Assembly: GCF_028858725.1 (NCBI RefSeq)
Contig: NC_084769.1
Coordinates: 11,223,501 to 11,287,500, forward strand
Reading direction: 5' to 3'
Source of the DNA: Colius striatus
Lineage: Eukaryota; Chordata; Aves; Coliiformes; Coliidae
Length of the DNA stretch: 64,000 nucleotides
Shown here: one piece after another, positions 44,681-59,600 of the stretch
How the letters are laid out: every line of letters begins with the position of its first letter
How positions within the stretch are numbered: position 1 is the first letter of the stretch
Translations under genes and position numbers: made by a program
Notes under the pieces: model-generated
Told to the model about the DNA's origin: nothing
The model's database searches: none
The model's input: the letters and a program-made list of their open reading frames with translations, nothing else

Positions 44681-47600
44681 TGATTCGCACCTTCGCGTTA
44701 GGAAGCATGAAAGAGCTGTCTATGCATCTCTCTGTCTTTTAACGCTAGCGGCTACGAGCGCTTCTATTCAGGGAGAAAGCACGCACTGCCCTGGGATGTT
44801 TGAGCGGTGTGTGTGGATGGAGTGGAGCGGGCACAGCGGCACAAAGCCCAAGCGCTCGCTCTGCCAAGCGACCGACCTCCCCGTGTCGCCCCGCCGGGAT
44901 TGCCGCCGCGCGTCAGCCCCCCACGCGTGCCCGGGGAGCCGGCTGTGTCCCCACCGCGGATGCTTCCACGGCTGCTCAACACACCTGGAGGCTGTGACTC
45001 CAGTACTGGGAACGGAGTTTCTCACCTTTCTGAGCACCTGGGGAAACTTTTATCGATTGAAGGGAGCTCCTAAAATGCCTGAGCCCACCGTTCCAGTCCT
45101 TGGTGCTTGGTGTTTTAATGGGTAATCTTTACAAGAGGCTCGTCTTGCAGAGTGCTGTGGCACGCGACTGCAAGTGCTTGGAAGAGGTTTTCTTAGCTTT
45201 TGTTTATTTCTTTGATTCGTGGGTCTCATCCTTAGAATTGATGATTCAGTAGTGCAGCAGATCACCTTGGGGACAAGGCTCTTGGAGTGCTTATTGCAGG
45301 CATAAATAAAATGATCTCTTTTTTCACACTGAGCCTGTATAAAGTACATCACCTTTTTTTTTTGCCTTCCCCCTCCCCCCCCCCCCCCCCCAAAGCATGT
45401 CAGTATATTCACCTCCTTTGGAGGACATGCCCAAACGAGGATTTCTTGAAGAGCAGGTTTGAAATAAGGTCTGATTGCCTGGAGCATCTTTATGAGAAAA
45501 TTTGTTGAGTACCTCTCATGAGAGGTTCCTATCTTGCTTTGAATCAGCAGCTTGATGTGTTATAATCTCAGCTGTCTAGTGGAATGCACTTTCTTCCTCT
45601 ACTCTTTTGGGCTCTCTTGCAGCTCAGCCCAAAGGAGGGATGTCATTTGGAGATGCTTTTTGTGTCTGCTGGACGCTGCTCTGTAAAATTAAATAGAGTG
45701 CAGGGCTTAGGGCTCAGCAACATGAGTGTGAAGGACCATACTTGGGAGGGGGAGTTGAGCTGTCCTGGAGGGTGGATTACTTTCCTCTGGAGTAATCTGA
45801 ACTAAATCCTGAATGGAATTTTCCCCACTGTAATAAGTTCAGTTGATATTCAAGAGTGCTTTCATTAAATATATTGGAATCAAGGAGCAGACTGAGTTTC
45901 TTCCAGTCTTACTGGGTGACTCGCCCCAGCCATCTGGAAGGATCTACACCCACTTGAGCATCTTCAGGCCCTTCCTCTGCCCAATTCAGGAGAGAGCTCA
46001 GGTTTCAGCCCAAAAGCACAGGGTTTCACAAAGCTCTGTTTTCACAACAATGCTGGAAATGGTTTGGTGTCACTCCAAAGTGGAAAGAAAAGCATATTTG
46101 GAAACTTCAGAAGCTGCCACAGGGAGGAATGTCGCCCCGTGGCCAGCCACAGGAGCGTAGGCTGCTTTGGTCATGGCACTGGTGGAAGAAGGAACCTTTG
46201 GTTTTCATTCAGACCTTACTGTTACTAAGTAAACTCTCACAAATCCATCAGTCAGGAACGGAGGTAAATATTATCCTATTTCCATGCAAACGCACAAGTG
46301 AAGCCGTGGGAGAGCCAGGGCTGGGTAGCCAGGGTATGAAGGCAAGTGTTTGCTTTACAAAGCCCATTATTTTTGCTGTGTTAGCCCATGCACTGCTGCC
46401 AGAGCAACAGCTCTCCTGGAGAGGCTTTGGGTTTGGTGTAGAGTTTAGAAATGCAAGTATTAATCTCTGTCCAAATTATACTTGGTCAAACAAGTTACAT
46501 TTGGCTTTATGTTACCTATTTATGTTTTGCACTCTTGCAATGTCCAGGAGCTGGGTTATAACTTGTGAATGTGAGCAAGGAATGAGATGCCTGGGGATTT
46601 GGTAACAGCCAGCAAAAAAAACCAACCCAACCCACCCTAAGAAGGCTCTTGTTCAGTATGAATGAGCCCAAGCAGCCTGTCTGAATGAGGGCTTTAGAGA
46701 AAGCCCATGCTTCGTGCTCCAGGGTTAGAGTTAACCACCTTGCAGGCAGCAGAGCCACGTCAGTGCAGGGCTCTGGCACAGTCATGCCTCTGGATGACTG
46801 AGAGTTACTGACAGGACCTACTTATCCTCTTTTTGCTTTTAGCCTAGGGCATGCTAAATTTTCCTCCAACTGCCCTCCAGTCTGATTCACTGCTTCCTGT
46901 GCTCACAGCCTGGCCCTGTATGGGAGTGACCCAGGCAGCCACTGCTTCTCGTTTCTTGACGCAATATTCATGTGGGATCCAGCAAAAATCCTTTTCCAAA
47001 GCTCTTAAGGCTGAAAGTTCTTGGGACAAGAGAAAACTCAGTGTGCCTCTTCAGCAGCCATCAGCAACTCTGCTCAGCCTGCACATTATACCCAGCAGCA
47101 GCATGGTGCTGTGGTATCTGCAGATGCAACTGGCTGAACACAGAGGCCTGACAATGCTTTTATTGACATTGGGGTCAGAAAAAATAGCAGACTCAGAGTT
47201 CGAGCCTGAGGCATTTTGTTTGGAGTGTGCAGCCTCTGTGCTGAGTCCCTGGTCGAAGATTTGTTAAATCAGTTATTGACAGTAGAAGTTAAGAGCTGTA
47301 CCCGGGGAAAACTGGGGCATCACTGGTCTGGAAGGGCACATTCACAGCCACAGGCATGCTTAAACAAGCTGCTGCATTCAAAGCCAGTACCATTGATGTT
47401 TGCTTCGGCTGTACTTGTGTGGTTCCACTTTACTCAAAGCCCAAATCATGGATTTTGCAAGCAAAACTGGCTCAGTACTCCTTGTGTTGCTGGACACCAG
47501 CAACCCAAGAGCAAAGAGCATCACTGCTGCTCCAGAATGTCTATCCCATTGCTGCTGCCTTGGTGTCTTCCTCCCCAGCCAGCCTTGGATGTACCCCAGA

Positions 47601-50600
47601 GCAAACAGCCTGCCCAGCTTCACCTGGATATCCTGTGGAAATGACTCTTGTAACAAATGAAAAGTAATTCATTGTAGCATTAAAACACTATGGAAATCAC
47701 CTGTGTGGAAAGGGGAGACTGGCATCTTCCAACCCTGCTTTAGAATGAAAGTTTTGGGGAGGAGCTGCCAATACAGTCAGCTGGGAAAATGGACAAGATG
47801 TGACTCCTCTGCAAGTCAGCAGCTCAGGAGGTTTCAAGTGGCCATCTTTGTATTCCAGGCTGGTCAAACAGCTACTGCCTCTGTCTGCAGTCAGGGAAGG
47901 ATGTCATTGGGAAGATAAATAGCTGAACTATTAGGCAGAAATCATTGAAAAAGAAGGAAGAAAAATCACCAGAGTCATATTTTTCTTGGGAAAGAAAATG
48001 AGACCTCCTTATGTGTGAGGAGAGAGTTACACCTTCTCCTACCTTTTAAGCTCTTGGGAGATGTTGTGCTCTTGTTTGAACTTAGAGGATGTTTAATGTG
48101 AAGAATATCCAAGTGCTTTGGAGTGAAGTACCCTCTCAGTCCACTCTGTCATTCTTTCTTGCTGCAGGTCTCAATCTGTGCACTAGTGGAAGCGCCACGT
48201 CCTGTGAAGAATGTCTCCTCATCCATCCCAAGTGTGCCTGGTGCTCCAAGGAGGTAGGTGGGCAGCCCTCCTTTGCCTTGCATGCTTTCTGTAACACAGG
48301 AAAGGAGCTACTCCCCTACCTCACCTCTTCCTGGCACTGCCCCATGCCAGAAGGGGTGGCTGAGGGCAACGAGTGCTCCGTGCTGAGTGTAATTTGGGTC
48401 TGTGTGACTCCTCAGCTCTTTGACACTGTCGCAAGTAAGTCTTTGACCCCATTGGCCCCTGTGCATCCTCAACAGAGCAGCACTGTTCCTTCAGCCCTGC
48501 TGTCCCTTGTCCCTTCAATTACCTTCTTGTTTTTGGTGGCTACTGGGTCTGTGTTGCAGGGAGCCTTGCATGAAAATAAAGCTTTTCTCCCTAAAAAGCC
48601 CCAAGCCCCTGGCTGGTGTCCTGCTGTGTGTCCCTTGGTACATGGCCTGGCATGGCATGGGCTCTTTGTCTGCAATAGAAAAAATTCTCCTTTCTGAATC
48701 TATTGTTGTCATCTGTGGGGTGACCCTGCTTCTGGCATCTGTGCTGTGGAGATGAGTTACACAGCACAGCGGTGAGCTTTGGGGTAAAAGTGCATCCTTA
48801 CCTTGGTGCTGAGGCTGCTCACCCACAATTTAGTTGGGTCTCCTTTGTTTGTGAGAAGCTGCAAATATCTTTCCCTGCTCCTTAAGGACTGCTTGTGAGC
48901 TTAGAGATAGATATTATATCATGTCTCAAATATACACCTTATCATGTTGGAAAGCAGGGTGTGTGAAAGACCTTATAATGTCTGATGCAGAGATAGCTGT
49001 TGTCTGCTTAGTGCCTGTCCTCAATGTTTAAGAGAGGAATACAGATGCAGGGAAAGACCCTACCTACTTGCAGGAACCAACTTTGGGCTGTGAGAAACCC
49101 CAGAGCAGCAGGTGGTCCCTCGACGGATGTGGCCAAGAGTTGTGCTGTCCTGTTCCCTGCTGACCCGTTTTCCTCTAGTGTGGTTGTCCCAGCACTGTTT
49201 TGGGGGAAGGAAGCTGCTCCTGTGCCCTTCTGCTGCCCTCATGCATCCTGCCAGCCCTGCCTGGGGTGGCTGCAGCCCCTTGGGGCAGAGGATGGGAATG
49301 GAGATGAGGATGGAGATGGTGTGAGGAGGGCTCCCAAGCCCTGTGGTTTGGCTGGCTCTCAGGAGTTACCCCAGTTTCTATCTCTCCAGATACATTTTAC
49401 TGGATATTTTTCTGGCAAGGCAAATGATGTGCAGAAGGGAAAGGGTAAAGCAATAGATCCTGCTTTTGAGACATCTTGTAAACAGCTGTAAGGGCTCCTC
49501 TTCCAGCCAGCTCATTTGTGGTGGTAAGATTGGATCCAAGAACGCTGGATATTAAATTATGAGTACCCAAGAGCTTGCTTTTGTTTGGGTGGTTATTTTT
49601 TTTCTGTCATCTTGGCATCAAAAGACAACTTTTTGCAAAGTGCTGCCAGTGGAAATGTTTATCTGGTGGTCGCTGTGACCACTAATTGTATGGCAGCAGG
49701 TGGGACTGGCAGCCTGACTTATCTTGCAACAGGAGAGTTACCAAAAAAAAAGTGTTCCTAAGTGGAATGGAGAAGCCAAGAAGGAAGATGGGTATTTACA
49801 GGGAAGTACTGTAATATTTCCTGACCTTTAGCCTGCAGCAGCTGTTTGTAAGTGCATTTCAAGGTGTTTGGTGCCAAGAGTTACGTGTTTAAAAGCTGCT
49901 GTCCCCACCACATGCTAAAACTGAGCAAGTTTTAATTCTGTTGTATTCTCTGTTAGAATTTACAGTTTGATGCTAATTATTTCTCTTTGAGATCATCAGG
50001 TAAGGTACTGGGACTGTGAAAGATATCTAGAGGTTTTCTGCTGCTCTTTTAAGTATCAGGGCTAAGATATTGGAGTGGTTTCCACAAATGCTAGTTATGT
50101 TGTGCTTAGAAATGTCATCAGCTGATTAGTGTGTATTTTCTGCTCCCTTTGCATTTACTTAAGAGCTTTTGGAGAAGATTGGGTCAGCTGTTGTCATCTT
50201 TGTGGGCAGCAGCTAATAGTTTTGTCAGGAAGTATATATAGTAGAAATCTCTAAGTATTATGTGTGTATATGTTACCTGTACAGGATGTGTAGAGATATC
50301 TATAATATATATACTAAATATTATAGTATGCCTATTATTATATCTTCCTGTGTTTATATATATATGCGCTGTATATTTACCTTCTCATCTATAATTTTAT
50401 ATCATATTAATAACATATAATATTCTTCCTTTTGGGAAATAACATAACTTGGTGGTGCTGTCATAGCTGTAGGGCTAAGAAGATGGTGAGGGGACTGGAA
50501 AATCTCTCTTACAAGCAGAGGCTGTGGGACCTGGGGCTGTTTATCCCGGAGAAGACTGAGGGGGGACCTGATTAGCACTTCTAAATACCTAAAGGATGGG

Positions 50601-53600
50601 TGTTGAGAGGATGGGGTGAATCATCTGTAGTGCTTAGTGACAGGACTAGGGGTAATAGGCATAAGCTGGAACACAAAAAGTTCCACTTAACCACAAGGGA
50701 AAACTTCTTTCCTGTTCAGGTGAGGGAGCCCTGGCACAGGCTGCCCAGGGAGGGTGTGGAGGCTCCTGCTCTGGAAGTTTCCAGACCCACCTGGACATGT
50801 TCCTGTGTGATCTGATTGAAAGTAACCTGCTTGAGCAGCGGGGTTGGACTGGACAATCTCTAGAGGTCTCTTCCAACCCTCGTTATTCTGTGATTCTGTT
50901 TATTCTTGTTTCCACTGGGTGCTCAGCAGTGCCGGTGCTGTGAGGGACCCCTCGGCTGTTGAGGTAAGAACAGTTTGAGCAGGAAAGCCACGTGGCTTCA
51001 TGCAACCTTCTGCAGTGTTGCATTCTCCTCCATCACCTTTTGCACACCCAGATTCAGACTCTGCATGACTGCAGAGAAACAGAAAGTCTTGAGTGTGCGT
51101 GGGCTGCAACCAGGGGTTAGGAGTGTGTGAGAGCAATTCTGTGGGTACAAGGAACCCTGTCCTGATGGTTTTTCCAATTGTGATTCCTTTGAATTGTGAG
51201 CATATGTATAGGTAGATGGCTACATCAGAAGAATCAAGATGCTGTACTTTTATGACAGCCACCTCCTAACTTCTTAGCACAGGGTGCATCATGTCCCCTT
51301 GACTTGAATCAGCCTCTGTTCACTTCTGCTTGTGTTTGGCATCTCTGCTCCCACCCGAGAGGGTGAGGATGGAGGAGTTGATAGCAGCTTCTGGTATCTG
51401 GCAGCCCCAGAGCCCCCAGGGGCTGCTGAATTAACCACAAATCTTTGGGCTGTTGGAAATTTGGAAGCAGACATCTCTGCTGTTGACTCGTGGCAGAATA
51501 CCTTGAAAGGCAGGACTTAAATGAGGTGATCTGGTTAAATGGCACTCAGGAGGTATGAATGTGTGACCTTAACCATTTCCTGAAGTATGCCTTGAAACAA
51601 GGCTGACTGGAGGCAATATGTGACTTTTGGGTGATGGAGATTGCTGCAGCCTTTCCATCTGTGCTGGAATCTGAGGAGATTCCTCAGCTTCTCCTGCAAG
51701 CTCCAGCAGAAGCTGGAAATGACGAGGAATTGCTGACACACTGCTGGCGAAGGACTCTGGCTGGCAGCTGCACATTGGCCTGTGGGGTTTCTGTGATATC
51801 TGTGGCAACCTGGTTTTCATAGGCGGGAGGAAGAGGATGTTTGTTGATTTCTTGGTTTTTGCAGTGGCATCAGGTTGCCCAGGCTCAGTGGGGCTTGCTG
51901 GGGAGAGCAGGGAGCTCTGGCCTCAGCACTTCCAGGAGGTGTGTGATAGAGAGGTGGGCTTTGTGTTTATGAGAAACTTAGCTGGAGTGATTGCAGATCC
52001 TGTCCAAAAGAGTATTTGGGAGTGACAAGATGGGGGGAAAAAATAGGTCATTATGTTGCTATTATTCTGTTAACTGCTTTGGGGAACAGAGTAGCGATGT
52101 GCAGAGGCTCCTCTTGTTTGTTAGGTCTGTGTACATCATGTGTTTATCCATGCATTACCTATGTGGATGCTTTATGTGTACATATGTTAAATAGAGATGC
52201 ATGTTAATTACACTAATTAAACCAAAATTTCCCTTTTGGTGAATTGAACTGGCATTTCCCCCTTGGCACCCTCTGTTTTCCAACAGGTTCCTTTTAGCCT
52301 GTCCTCTCCCCTCTCAGGCATTGTGTGCAAGAATGAGAAAGGAAAATCAAGGGTGTTCCTAGAGGAAATGTCATTTTTTTAGTGAGGAAAGCAGGTATAT
52401 TTCAGACTGAATTAATACAGAACTGGACTGATTAAAGCAAAAAAACACCCCATGTTAGGGACATGTCTAGTCAGGAGCTGGATATAGTCAGATACAGTCA
52501 GTTCTGTTCGTTTTTATAGCATGAACCGAGCAATTTGTCTTAAAACCATCAAACTGATGAGCATGTAATTGTCACACTGTTGTCTCCTTTCACCCTGGCT
52601 GCTTGTGTGCATTTGCCTTTGTCAGCTTGTTAGCACAGAGGCTGGGCTCCCACGTGCCTTATTGACAAGGGCAGGGTGGCTTCTTCCCAAACTGGTGCTT
52701 CTCCAGTGCACAAAGCCATACTTGGGGTGGTTGCTGCTTGCTATGGGGTACCTGCTACCTGTTTCTCCCTGAAGCAGGTATGCAGGCAGGTGATCAGCAG
52801 GTATTTGGACATGCTGAATTATTTAACTTGCTGTGAGGTGTCTTCTGCTCAGGGGGAACTGGGGTTTGAACCAGCGTGTCACATCTGAGCTGGTGTGGGG
52901 CTGCCTTTTAGCAGGGTTGCTTGTGAATTATTTGGGCCTGTGTGAAACCCTTTGCTCTTCAGATCTGCTCATCTTTTTGTTCATAGAGTCATAGAACCGT
53001 TTGGTTGGAAAAGACCTTTAAGATTGAGTCCAACCTCACACTGCCAAGCCCATCACTAAACCATGGTCCTCAGCACCCCAGCTATTCAATATCTCCAGGG
53101 TGGGGGCCTCCACCACCCTCTGGGCAGCCTGGGACAGTGTCTGACAACTCTCTCAGTGAAAAGTTCTCCCTAATGTCCAATCTAAACCTCCACTGATGCG
53201 ATTTGGGCCCATTGCTCTTGTCCTATCACTCATTACTTGAGAGAAGAGTCCAACCTTCACCTTACTACAAGGGTAGTAGAGGGAGATTATGACTCCCTTC
53301 AGTCTCCTCCAGACCAAATATCCCCAGTTCCCTCAGACACTTCTCATCAGGCTTGCTCTTTCCTTTCATTCAAACTCCAGGAGCCTTGATTTTCTCTGTC
53401 ACAGAAAGCTGTGTGCTCGTGCTGGATGAATCCTGGAAGCCAGAGTTTTGGCTTTGGGTTTTGACCCATGGATGCATGTGAGGTGTGTTGGCCTGCAGAG
53501 TGCTGTGGTGATTTGCTGGGGCTTTCCCAAGGCCACTGGCACTCTCCTGCTCAGGGTTTCCTTAGAAACCCAAGCAGAAGTCGGGATCAGTTCTACACCC

Positions 53601-56600
53601 TTGGGTGCTGAGCTGCACCTTCCTCTTCTGGAGTGTTTGCTGCCCTATGCAAATCTTCAGGGCCCATTTCAGAAGAAAGTTTAAGAGAAAGTAACTGAGT
53701 CAAGCAAAGGTGACTGGAGGAGTGCAGAGATGCTGCTGAGCTGAGAGCTTTGTAGGGGCTTTCCCTTGACCTCCTGGGCTTCATTCGGACCACTGTTACC
53801 ATGGAGGCTATAGAAAAAACACATTGCAGCAGGAACCATTTCTCACTGCTGTGCAAACAGACAGAGTGGCACACACATGGGCTCCCTGCCCCAAATTGCT
53901 CCCGGCAGGTCCCACACGGCTGAGCTCCTCACCCTGCTGCCAGCACTGTCTCGTCCTTGGCGTGCAGATGCTGCTCTCGTGTACACCCCTTGCTGGGATG
54001 GTGAACATCAGTATAAACAGTTCCATACCCAGAGCTGCCTCTCCTGGTGTTATGAGCTTGTCTGCTAAAGAGTAGCAGCTGGGGGAGGAAGCAGCCATCC
54101 TCCTCTCCCCAGGCTGCCCACCCTTCCTGGCTCTTGCTCTGCTGCCCCAGCCCCAGACAATAATAATTAAGGCCTAATTCAAAGCCCTTTGAAGTCGAGT
54201 CTTTCCACTCACATCAAGAGGATTTGAAGCAGACCCCAGGGAGGACTGGAAATGTCTGATGAGGGCTGTAGTGGCACGAGCAGCCCTAAATATAGTCCTA
54301 TTTGGATACTTCTCTGCAGTGTTAATTCCTGGAGAATGACTAAAGGTTCCCAGCTGCACTCCTGGTGCTCTTTGTGTTGCTTTTTTACACAACCAGAGTG
54401 TCCTTCCTATTAGGTGACAGCAGAAATGAGCTCTCAGAGGTGCTCACCGAGAGCTGTGGTCCAGGGACTGGAAGAGGAGAAGAGCATCTGCTTGCAGGTG
54501 CCCTGCTGCTGAGTGGATCAGTGCAGGAGAACGCCTGGACCCTGCCAGCTTGTCACTGACTTTAGGTCAAACCACATCCGAGATGGACTTTTCTCCAAGG
54601 CTGCCCTAAACATGCTACTCTGAAAGGCTGGGCGTTGTTTTGGGGTTTTGTGAAGGATTCTGGGTTTTATTTTGTCATCCTGGAGATGATTTAAGTAGTC
54701 CCAGCCTTCCTTTTTGGAAGTTCATCTGTTTACACGGAGTGTTCCAAGAAATTGGCGTTGGTATCCATCCGACGTGCCGGACCCCGCCGCTGGATGCTGG
54801 AATGCAAATATCACATTTTTCAAATAGCATCAGGACCTCATAGTGAGAAAATGCAGCAGAGAGCCTCTGCTCTGCATCTGAGGCTGTCCTCAGGGGAACC
54901 CCGAAGCACCCTGAAATCTGTCAGACAAGCCTCTGCTTCCTCAATGTCTCTCCAGTCCTCTGCCGTGACAGAGCCTCGGCAAGAAGTTGGGTTTCATTCA
55001 GCCCTGCAGTGGTTTTTGGCAGCATGGCTGAAGGAGGCGTTGGTGTGGCTGTGATCATCTTCTCTGCATTAATTCATGTCTTTTTAGTCCATCAGCCCTG
55101 GAGCAGAAGGCAGTCGTCTCTCTTGTTATAGTGCAGAAATAAGTAGGAATCGACCGTTGAGAATCCCATAAGTTTTGGGCATATGACTTGCTCCCTTTAG
55201 TGCTTTTGGGGGAAAAAAAAAGGAAAAGAAAAGGCATTCTAACAAATGGTCTCTTTGCAAAAGGCTGCATTGTGTGGCCTGAGTGCAGCTCTGCACAAGG
55301 CTGCATTGTGCAGCACACGTGGGACTCGCAGCGAGGGCTGGGGCTCGGGAAGCCTCCCTGCCACGGCAGCCTGTCCTCCAGGAGCCAGCTGCTGCCTTGT
55401 GCCCACCTCCCATGAAGGCTCTCCCACCTCCCTTATTCTCCAGGAGGCTGCCCAGTACAGCCTGCCCCTGTCCAACTACTCCAGCTGTGCTCTGCCTCAG
55501 GGCCGCTTGCTGTCACACCAGCGCAGAGGTGTGAGGAGGGGGACACACAGTGTGTCTGTGGGGACGTGTGGTGTCTCACCTGGGGGTGAGGGTGCAGGTC
55601 CCTGGTTCATATCTTGGCTTGGCTCTCTGGATTGGGGGATTTGTCATGCTTCCCTCAGTACCATGTCCTTGTCCTGTATTGTCTTGTCTGTCCTGCCTTC
55701 CTTTTCCTTTTCCTTTTCCTTTTCCTTTTCCTTTTCCTTTTCCTTTTCCTTTTCCTTTTCCTTTTCCTTTTCCTTTTCCTTTTCCTTTTCCTTTTCCTTT
55801 TCCTTTTCCTTTTCCTTTTCCTTTTCCTTTTCCTTTTCCTTTTCCTTTTCCTTTTCCTTTTCCTTTTCCCTCGCCAAACTCCTCTGAAGAGATGTACAAG
55901 CAAAAAATAATGGGTTCTCACCTTTTCTTCTTGAAGAGATGTCAGTTGGCAGTCCAGGCAGCAAAGCAAACATTTTGCCTGCTTTCATGTGGACCAAGAG
56001 AGTACCGGGAGCAAGTGCTGCTGCTGTGGCTGGGGTGAAAACCCAGGCTTAGCTTTCTGCTGCTGTGAGCAAATTCAATTTTCAGATACTTGCAGAATTT
56101 CTCTTATGGTCGATCCCTTTGAAAGGCTCAAGCCTCAGCATAGGCTGCTTTTGAGTACAGCTACCACAAATGACACCAGCTTCTTCTTGTCATCTCCTGT
56201 TTGCACTGGAGATCAGCATGTCAAAACCCTGCTGTGGGATTTATGTTTTTCCTCTCCTTTCCCTTTTGTTCGTTCTTCACTCCCCAGGAGTTCGGCAGCA
56301 CAAAGTCCATCACGTCACGGTGCGACTTCCTGCAGAACCTGATTGCAAACGGTTGTGCTGGAGCCATCGAAAACCCCAGCAGCAGCATCAGTGTGGTGAA
56401 GAACATCCCTCTGAGCAGCAAAGGCTCTGGCCAGACCCACCTGGACGTCACACAGATCATGCCTCAGAAGGTCGCCTTGGATCTTCGCCCTGGTGAGTCC
56501 CCAATGGCTGTGAGACATGCTGAGGTGTGTGGGGGAGAAAGAGTGGCTGGGATGTGCCAGGAGCATGTTGTAGCTTGTGACCTTGTAGGCCACTAAAGCA

Positions 56601-59600
56601 GGTTGCTGCTGGCCTCTTCCACAGCCCAGGAACTTCAGTGGTGCATCAGGAACTGAGGTGTGTGTCCTCCATGAGAGGCCACTGCTGTTACACAAAGTCA
56701 ATCAAAGCACACTCACAACTGTTATCAGTTAGATGTAACTTTTGCATGTGTTTGAAAGGAACCTGCTCAGCTTAAAAACATAATCACTAGATGGAAGGAG
56801 TTAAAATAACTTTGGATCCTCCACCAAGCTGATGGTGCTTGACTCTAAACTGAGACAGCTCATTCTATAGATTGGAAACAAAAACACATACCTGTTTTCT
56901 GTCGGTATGCAAAAGAGCCATGGGATCAAGGCAGAAGACGGAGGTTTGAACTTGTGACTCGGGTCTTGGGCTGTAGCCAGATCCCCAATTCATTACCCTG
57001 AGCCATCACTTTTCTTCCATCCCTTCCTTTTAATTAAAAATTAGAAGGGAATGGCTGGACTGAGCCGTGTAAGCATGCTTGCTATCAAAAGGTTTTGCAT
57101 GGTGGGAGGAGGCTTTAATGTGGGTTCAGAATTCCTGCAAAAATTTGGCAGCCAATATTTCTGAGGGGGGGGAAAAAAAAGCTCTTTATTGCATAGTTAA
57201 GAAGCAGATATAAAAGCTTGATTCATTATAAGCAGTTGGTGTGGGTTTCTAGGACTTACAGTTTTGTGAAGCTCTCATGAGCATACAGAAAAATGAAATA
57301 TGATATTTTGCCCAAGAAAAACATGAATTTGAGCTGATGTTCATGCTACCAGTGGTCTCTCAGAGCCTGCCAGTGGCTGCAGGATTATTTTGTTCCAATT
57401 CTATGTGCTGGATAGTCATCATGTCTCTTAATGAACTCTTCCTCAGCAGTATAACTGCTGTCATCAGTCACGCCCTCAAACATAGCAAGATTTTGCTTCA
57501 AGGGCTTAAAAGCAGATACTTGAGGGTAGTCACCACTGGATGTATGGCTAGATGCATGGCTTCTGCAAGGGAATGTTGCTGATGGAACAGGTTTGCTCCC
57601 ATACACAACAGGGAGTTGTTAATTACTGCTGTTTCTTGAGGCTGAAAGGGCTGACAGAAAGGGCTGGCTCAGCTTCCACATCTCACCTCCTGCAGACCCT
57701 CCTTCACATGCAGTGCCCAGTGCTCAGGAAATTCCCCTTTCCCAATCTCCAGTGGTGTTGCCCACTGCTCTGGTCTGAGCTGGGCCTGGGAGCTCATCTT
57801 CTGGGGCCATGCTGTCGGATGCTTGGGGCCACACAAGCCTCATGTGCTGCTCCTCACCAGGGAGCTCACCTTCAGTTCTCCTTGGATGCCAGAGGAGCCT
57901 TCCAGGTCTGGGCTGAGCTGCAGAAATCTCCCTGAGGGCCTTGCAGTGATTCCCAGGCTGACCCAGGAGCTCCTCTCCCTGTGTTCCTCTTGCAGAGCAC
58001 CAGAGTCATGCAGGAGGGATGTACATAGGTGTTTGCATAGTGTCTCCTTTTTTTCCTCTCTTTTTGATGTTGTGCAGCATTCCATGTTAGGGATGATGAC
58101 TTCCTGAACCCTTGCATTAGCATCCCCAGTTTAAATTATCCATTAATCCTTGAGCTTGAGAATGGGTGTCACCCTGTGAGCCCAAGATAAAAAAGAGACA
58201 ATGTTGATTTAATTTTGGGCATGACGGGTGTACTATTTCAAAGATGAATTCACACTGTGAATTGTCTGTGGCAATGGTGATCTTTTATTCTTAGACCACT
58301 AAGCAGAAGCAGAAGGGAACGAATTGTCAATTGTTTGCTGTTCCCACCCAGGCAGTTTGATCTGATAGTCCTGTGCCAGAAGTCACGTCCCCAAATCTCT
58401 GTGCCCACAGCTGATTTCCAAGGGCCTTAAACTGATGCCCTCACAGGGCAGCTTTCACATAGAGCGTTTAGTTGCCGTCATATTGCTTTTTACTCGTGGG
58501 TCCAAGCTGTAAAGCAGCATGTCCTGGTTAAATTAGAAAACGAAACAGTGTAAAAGGAATTAAAGGAATGAATAGATGGAAGTCATGTTGCCCATCAAGC
58601 CAGAAGCCTCACCAAACAGAAAAAAAGAGCTTTGCTTGGGTAAGTGAGGCAACCGAGTTTCTTAAGTTGTCCAAAAGCAGCTTTTCCACTCTCTGCACTG
58701 CCTCTGTGTGACAGTATCCAAGAAACATTTCTGGGTTTTGTTTTGAGTTTAAAAGTTTTCAGTAAAAGCCCTAAGGAGAGGATGCTGGTGACGGTATATG
58801 GGGAGGGAGGGGGCTGGATTATCCCGAGAAGCGTGAGAGTAATACTGTGCCCAGAGAATCATAAATTCTTTTGCACTTACATCTACATACATTAGCAATA
58901 TTTTCTCTGACATAATCAATTTGTGCAGTTAGAAAAGAAAGAAGAACCAGGCCCAGGATCCTGTTCTTTTTGATGCTTCTCAGGGACTAATAAATTCATA
59001 ACTAATAGGAGAAAAAGGTTGGATCAGAGCACCCCACATGCCCTTTCTAGCACAGGAATTCCCATCTTAGGACCTGCTCAGGAAAAACAGTGTTTTGGAA
59101 ATGGAAATGTTGGGAAATGCAGAGTGACACATCCACTTCTGAAAGGATCAGCTTTTTCAGAAAGGGCTGGGCATTCCAGTGGGAAAAATATGTAGGAATG
59201 AAAAAAGAATAGGCATGGAAATGAATTTTCCTGGAGGGAAACACATGCTTGCAGCACTGAGTTAAAAGTCAAAGCTTGCAATCATGGTCTATTACCCTTC
59301 AATCAGTGCTAACAGGCTTTGCATTACATAAATGATGTTCTCCCTTGTTCCCCCACAAAATATGTTCCAGATACAGCATCAGGCCCACCTGATTTAGTTG
59401 AGCCACCTCGATAGTTTTCCTCAGTGTAGGGCCAGTGGTGAGTCACATCCTGCTGCATACCACATCTCAGGGCTACGTCAGGCAGGTCCTGCTCCCACTA
59501 GCAAAGAAAGCTGGAGGGAATAAGGAGAAAGATTTAGGGCAAGAGTTTCCTTCCTCCTACAGCTGATATCTGGGCAATACTTGCATGTGTATGTTTGTGC

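Larger units (their letters stand above)
48254..56287 (+). other. ITGB5: ITGB5 intron 2
   Basis: 8 kb with two CR1 copies in opposite orientations, an AT-rich patch and the (CCTTTT)n tract about 420 bases before exon 3. A short direct duplication (aaggctgcattgtg) occurs near 55260 and 55297. Confidence 0.8.

Noticed and set aside
55576-55997. Open frames coding PFPF, LFLF, SFSF, GKGK, EKEK and KRKR repeats
   Set aside because: Artefacts of the stop-free (CCTTTT)n microsatellite in all six frames.
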